The translations under genes were made by a program, and so were the position numbers. The notes under the pieces were generated by a model. The model was given only the letters and a program-made list of their open reading frames with translations, was not told the DNA's origin and made no database searches. This document shows, piece by piece, positions 61,472-64,000 of a DNA stretch of 64,000 nucleotides (position 1 is its first letter; each line of letters starts with the position of its first letter). The stretch lies in the NCBI GenBank assembly GCA_943908475.1, contig CALTTG010000005.1, forward strand, positions 61,244 through 125,243, written 5' to 3'. The DNA comes from an uncultured Burkholderiales bacterium. Its GTDB lineage: Bacteria; Pseudomonadota; Gammaproteobacteria; Burkholderiales; Burkholderiaceae_C.

Positions 61472-63076
61472 TCAGCGCAAAAACAGCCGGTAAATCGGGT
61501 TTCGCGTCTCGTCAACGTACTGATAGCCCAGTGCTTCGAGCACCGTGCCAATGTCCTTGACCTCGGCCTTGGGCACTTGCAGCCCCACGAGGATCCGCCC
61601 GTAATCGGCCCCCTGATTGCGATAGTGGAACAAACTGATGTTCCAGCCCGGTGGCATGCTGGTCAAGAAGCGCATCAGTGCCCCCGGGCGCTCGGGGAAC
61701 ACAAAGCTGAACAAGCGCTCTCCGTCAGCCAAGCTGGAGCGCCCGCCCACCATGTGGCGCACATGGGTCTTGGCGAGCTCGTCATGGGTGAGGTCGATGG
61801 TCGCAAACCCCTGGGCCTCGAACGCCTGGGCGATCTGCCGCGACTCGCCCTTGCGCTGCGTGCTCAGCCCCACGAACACATGGGCCTGGCGGTCGTCCGA
61901 GATCCGGTAATTGAACTCGGTGACGCTGCGCGGCCCGATCATTTCGCAGAACCGCTTGAAAGAGCCCCGCTCCTCCGGAATCGTCACCGCGAACAGGCCC
62001 TCTTTTTCTTCGCCCACGTCGGCTCGCTCGGCCACGAAGCGCAGCCGGTCGAAGTTCATGTTGGCGCCACAGTTGATGGCAATGTAGGTCTTGCCAGAGC
62101 CACCATGCCGGGCGGCATACTGCTTGATGGCGGCCACCCCCAAAGCCCCTGCAGGCTCCACGATCGACCGCGTATCTTGGTAGATGTCTTTGATGGCGGC
62201 ACACACCGCATCGGTGTTGACGATCACGAAGTCGTCCACGTGCTGCTGCACCAGGCGCAAGGTCTCCTCGCCCACCAGCTTCACCGCCGTGCCATCCGAG
62301 AACAGGCCCACGTCATCGAGCGTGACGCGCGAGCCAGCTTTGGCCGACCGCACCATGGCGTCCGAGTCGTTCATCTGAACGCCGATCACCTTGATGTCCG
62401 GTCGCAACGCCTTGATGTAGGCCGCCACCCCACTGATCAGGCCCCCGCCGCCGATGGCCACGAACACCGCATCGATGGGGCCCGCGTGCTGACGCAGGAT
62501 TTCCATCGCCACCGTGCCCTGACCGGCGATGACATCGGGGTCGTCAAAGGGATGCACGAAGGTCATGCCCTGCTTTTTCTCCAGGGCCTTGGCATGCAGC
62601 GCTGCATCGGAATAGCTTTCACCGTGCAACACGATGTTGACGTTCTCGCCGCCAAACGACGCCACCGCGTCAATCTTGACCTGCGGCGTCGTGGTCGGCA
62701 TGACGATGGTGGCCTTGCAACCCAGGCGCTTGGCTCCCATCGCCACCCCTTGGGCGTGGTTGCCAGCGGACGCACAGATCACCCCTTTGGCCAGGGCTTT
62801 GGCACTCAGCTGCGCCATCTTGTTGTAAGCGCCACGCAGTTTGAAACTGAAGACTGGCTGGGTGTCTTCGCGCTTGATCCACACCTCGTGGCCCAGACGT
62901 TCGGACAAATGCCGAGCCCGCTCCAGCGGGGTCTCGACGGCCACGTCGTACACCCGAGACGTCAAAATCTTGCGCAGGTAGTCGTCCAGCCCCAGGGCAG
63001 GGACCGGAGCCGTCTTGGAGGATGAGGCCGACTTCTTGGCAGTCGGGCGTGGCGCGGCAGAGGAAGAGCGGGGCAT
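61472..63076 (-). CDS. ilvA: Threonine deaminase (biosynthetic, two ACT-like domains)
   Basis: 534 residues from ATG 63076; an in-frame start at 63121 is less likely. PLP-dependent conversion of threonine to 2-oxobutanoate, first step of isoleucine synthesis. Lys in SFKLRGAYNKM near 78-88 binds PLP; SAGNHAQGVA near 104-113 and the phosphate-binding GGGGLISG near 210-217 follow; catalytic domain ends near 340; two ACT-like regulatory domains (about 345-425, 445-530) mark the isoleucine-inhibited long form. The first 30 residues are Ser/Ala/Lys-rich and dispensable-looking. Confidence 0.96.
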   Translation of the reverse strand: MPRSSSAAPRPTAKKSASSSKTAPVPALGLDDYLRKILTSRVYDVAVETPLERARHLSERLGHEVWIKREDTQPVFSFKLRGAYNKMAQLSAKALAKGVICASAGNHAQGVAMGAKRLGCKATIVMPTTTPQVKIDAVASFGGENVNIVLHGESYSDAALHAKALEKKQGMTFVHPFDDPDVIAGQGTVAMEILRQHAGPIDAVFVAIGGGGLISGVAAYIKALRPDIKVIGVQMNDSDAMVRSAKAGSRVTLDDVGLFSDGTAVKLVGEETLRLVQQHVDDFVIVNTDAVCAAIKDIYQDTRSIVEPAGALGVAAIKQYAARHGGSGKTYIAINCGANMNFDRLRFVAERADVGEEKEGLFAVTIPEERGSFKRFCEMIGPRSVTEFNYRISDDRQAHVFVGLSTQRKGESRQIAQAFEAQGFATIDLTHDELAKTHVRHMVGGRSSLADGERLFSFVFPERPGALMRFLTSMPPGWNISLFHYRNQGADYGRILVGLQVPKAEVKDIGTVLEALGYQYVDETRNPIYRLFLR

Positions 63077-63130
63077 GCGTCTGGACGGTGTGGCAGCGAT
63101 CAAAGCACCATTGTCCCGCATTCCCCCAAC

Positions 63131-63158
63131 GAAAAAGCCCGGCCGAGGCCGGGCTTTG
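63131..63158 (-). terminator. Terminator of the atp operon
   Basis: AAGCCCGGCC-GA-GGCCGGGCTT with A5 on the left, which is U5 on the minus strand, 38 bases beyond the atpC stop. Clear Rho-independent form. Confidence 0.85.
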
Positions 63159-63196
63159 TGTCAGTGAAGCCTCGCTGGGTGCAGCGGGCCCTCAAC

Positions 63197-63616
63197 TCAC
63201 TTGCGGTTGCGCAGACGTTGGATGGCGGCCAGTTGAGCCACCATCTCGGCCAGCTCGGACTGAGCCTTGGCCAGATCCAGTTCGCCCTTGGCGTTCTGAA
63301 CGGCTTCTTCGGCCAGGCGCTTGGCCTCGTTGGCCTTCGCCTCGTCGAGGTCCTTGCCGCGGATGGCGGTGTCGGCCAAGACGGTCACGCAGTTGGGTTG
63401 CACTTCCAGGATGCCACCGGCCACAAAGACGAATTCCTCTTCCTTGTTGTCGGCGCGCTGGATGCGCACGGCACCAGGCTTGATGCGAGTGATCAGCGGG
63501 GCGTGCTTCGGCAAGATGCCGAGTTCACCCACTTCACCGGGCACGGACACCACCGTGGCTTCGCCCGAGAAGATCGACTCTTCCGCGGACACCACGTCAA
63601 CGTGAATGGTGGACAT
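63197..63616 (-). CDS. atpC: ATP synthase epsilon subunit
   Basis: 139 residues. N-terminal beta sandwich (about 1-85; [30 protein letters not shown]) and C-terminal helical hairpin (about 90-139; [15 protein letters not shown]). It belongs to the F1 central stalk and restrains ATP hydrolysis. Last gene of the atp operon, 100 bp behind atpD, followed by a terminator. Confidence 0.97.
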   Translation of the reverse strand: MSTIHVDVVSAEESIFSGEATVVSVPGEVGELGILPKHAPLITRIKPGAVRIQRADNKEEEFVFVAGGILEVQPNCVTVLADTAIRGKDLDEAKANEAKRLAEEAVQNAKGELDLAKAQSELAEMVAQLAAIQRLRNRK

Positions 63617-63716
63617 ATGTGCTTCCTAAGTTACTTGCCAGCAAAGGCGTCAAAGAGCGATCAGCGGGTGCTCGGGGGTCAGGCCAGGGTGACCCAACGC
63701 CCGAGAACGACACTGA

Positions 63717-64000
<284 letters not shown>

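Overview
The window reads as chromosomal DNA of a high-GC betaproteobacterium of the order Burkholderiales, most like the Comamonadaceae or the Aquabacterium/Ideonella/Leptothrix group. The grounds are overall base and codon use, a GTP-type PEP carboxykinase, a type II secretion cluster with gspC divergent from gspG, both PEP-CTERM and JDVT-type C-terminal sorting signals, and an F-type ATP synthase end (atpD-atpC). No rRNA, tRNA, CRISPR array or transposase was recognised.

Layout. 1-1596: the end of a two-component pair (a 7TM sensor kinase running off the left edge and its OmpR-type regulator). 1909-11417: a two-partner secretion pair, an FhaC-type transporter and a 2591-residue haemagglutinin-like exoprotein. 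11661-15208: a secreted M64-like metalloprotease with a cysteine-containing C-terminal sorting tail, overlapping by one base the gene for a CPBP glutamic intramembrane protease that probably processes that tail. 15202-18563: OmpW-like porin, GDSL lipoprotein esterase, DUF4442 thioesterase-like protein and an orphan ParB-like protein. 18611-21928: a single-chain biotin-dependent acyl-CoA carboxylase. 22131-28423: a Cache protein and chemoreceptor operon with an FNR/ANR-like box, a pectin-acetylesterase-like enzyme, a second chemoreceptor and a degenerate HD-GYP protein.

28518-37951 is the most unusual part. A three-gene SMC complex of MksFEB/Wadjet type, lacking the usual nuclease gene, lies between two paralogous HAF-repeat secreted proteins. 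Just beyond, an AT-richer trypsin-like protease gene is bracketed by a perfect 105-bp direct repeat. The repeat carries the end of the HAF gene and the sorting tail of a PEP-CTERM protein, so the protease gene looks like a recent insertion. One copy of the tail lies in frame directly behind the protease stop codon.

38157-49778: pckG; a molybdate-type ABC permease with an ATPase that has lost its catalytic motifs, plus a MOSC protein; a 5'-nucleotidase; a Lon-like AAA+ ATPase; and two tandem paralogous 7TM hybrid histidine kinases. 49750-61447: a complete general secretion (type II) cluster, gspGHIJKLMNDEF leftward and gspC rightward. 61472-64000: threonine deaminase and the 3' end of the atp operon.

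Themes: a large export and cell-surface programme (TPS, T2SS, two C-terminal sorting systems, several secreted hydrolases) coupled with a dense sensory layer (three 7TM kinases, two chemoreceptors, a Cache sensor). All functions are inferred from reading the sequence; no database search was run.
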